Shown: in pieces, positions 7,275 through 7,640 of the stretch
Position numbering within the stretch: the stretch's first letter is position 1
Layout of the letters: the number at the start of each line of letters is the position of its first letter
Assembly (NCBI GenBank): GCA_030633225.1
Contig: DAOVTF010000085.1
Coordinates: 1-7,640, forward strand
Reading direction: 5' to 3'
Source: Flavobacteriaceae bacterium
GTDB lineage: Bacteria > Bacteroidota > Bacteroidia > Flavobacteriales > Flavobacteriaceae
DNA length: 7,640 nucleotides
Notes under the pieces: generated by a model
What the model saw: only the letters and a program-made list of their open reading frames with translations
What the model was told of the DNA's origin: nothing
Database searches by the model: none
Made by a program: the position numbers and the translations under genes

Positions 7275-7640
7275 TTATTTCTTAATATCTCCTAAAGGAA
7301 AATAAGCAAGCATATTTTCATCTAGCCATTTATTAGATTCTACCGGAGTCATTTTCCAACCAGAATTACAGTTAGATACTATTTCAACAATAGAAGTTCC
7401 TTTTTTATTTTTTTGATTTTCAAACGCTTTTCTGATTGCTCTTTTAGCTTTGCGGATGTATTTTGCCTCATGTACAGCTTGTCTGGTGGCATATGCAACT
7501 CCGGGTAAAGTAGCAACCATTTCAGTTATTTTTAAAGGGTGTCCCATTGTTTCAACAACTCTACCATAGGGTGATGTGGATGATTTCATACCTGCTAAGG
7601 TTGTTGGAGCCATTTGACCACCCGTCATTCCATAAATACC
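7275..7640 (-). CDS. 2-oxoacid:acceptor oxidoreductase beta subunit (TPP-binding), C-terminal part, cut by window edge
   Basis: The frame is open through the right edge; the last 121 codons are visible, of about 250-280 in a full subunit. The first residues seen, GIYGMTGGQMAPTT, are the end of the thiamine diphosphate/Mg-binding region of the oxidoreductase beta family (the upstream GDGD motif is outside), so the internal ATG at 7628 is not the true start. SSTSPYGR, GHPLKITEMVATLPGVAYA, SNCNSGWKMTP and a terminal AYFPLGDIKK follow, matching Bacteroidales 2-oxoglutarate/2-oxoisovalerate oxidoreductase beta subunits as remembered. This subunit holds the TPP cofactor where the 2-oxoacid is decarboxylated before acyl transfer to CoA; electrons leave through Fe-S clusters to ferredoxin. 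The alpha (VorB-like) and 4Fe-4S subunits are expected further right, outside the window. Substrate is unresolved. Confidence 0.92.
   Translation of the reverse strand, partial: GIYGMTGGQMAPTTLAGMKSSTSPYGRVVETMGHPLKITEMVATLPGVAYATRQAVHEAKYIRKAKRAIRKAFENQKNKKGTSIVEIVSNCNSGWKMTPVESNKWLDENMLAYFPLGDIKK

Noticed and set aside
7275..7628. Short complete 117-codon gene starting at the ATG at 7628
   Set aside because: The frame stays open upstream with GIYG preceding MTGGQMAPTT, which is continuous family sequence; it is the tail of a longer beta subunit gene.

Overview
This AT-rich window (clearly below 40% G+C by eye, not computed) looks like ordinary chromosome from a member of the Bacteroidota. 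Three things point that way. Start codons lack Shine-Dalgarno sequences and are preceded by A-rich leaders. A TTTG-N21-TAnnTTTG promoter, the form used by the Bacteroidota primary sigma factor, lies upstream of pheT. The protein sequences also resemble Bacteroidota homologues, most clearly the 2-oxoacid:acceptor oxidoreductase subunits, which match Bacteroidales-type proteins as I remember them. I cannot place the organism below phylum.

Layout, left to right. Positions 1-454 (minus) hold the N-terminal quarter of an AMP-forming long-chain acyl-CoA synthetase, cut by the window edge. A 145-bp divergent intergenic region follows and carries the pheT promoter. Two plus-strand genes come next, 9 bp apart: pheT (phenylalanyl-tRNA synthetase beta) and pyrD (quinone-dependent class 2 dihydroorotate dehydrogenase). 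After 66 bp comes a plus-strand YcbB/LdtD-type L,D-transpeptidase predicted to be a lipoprotein. Its 3' end overlaps by 11 bp the 3' end of a convergent minus-strand gene for a second, different YkuD-superfamily protein. A 158-bp gap precedes two minus-strand genes of a ferredoxin-type 2-oxoacid oxidoreductase: the gamma subunit (complete) and, upstream of it, the TPP-binding beta subunit (C-terminal third, cut by the right edge). An 18-bp perfect palindrome sits between these two.

Functionally the window mixes translation (pheT), pyrimidine synthesis (pyrD), fatty-acid activation, peptidoglycan cross-link or lipoprotein-anchoring chemistry (two transpeptidase-like proteins) and low-potential 2-oxoacid oxidation. 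No mobile element, tRNA, rRNA, CRISPR array, defence system or phage gene is visible, and I found no new biological system. The points most worth a second look are the palindrome inside the oxidoreductase operon, with its flanking 5-bp direct repeat, and the tail-to-tail overlapping pair of transpeptidase genes. No gene-free stretch exceeds 300 bp.
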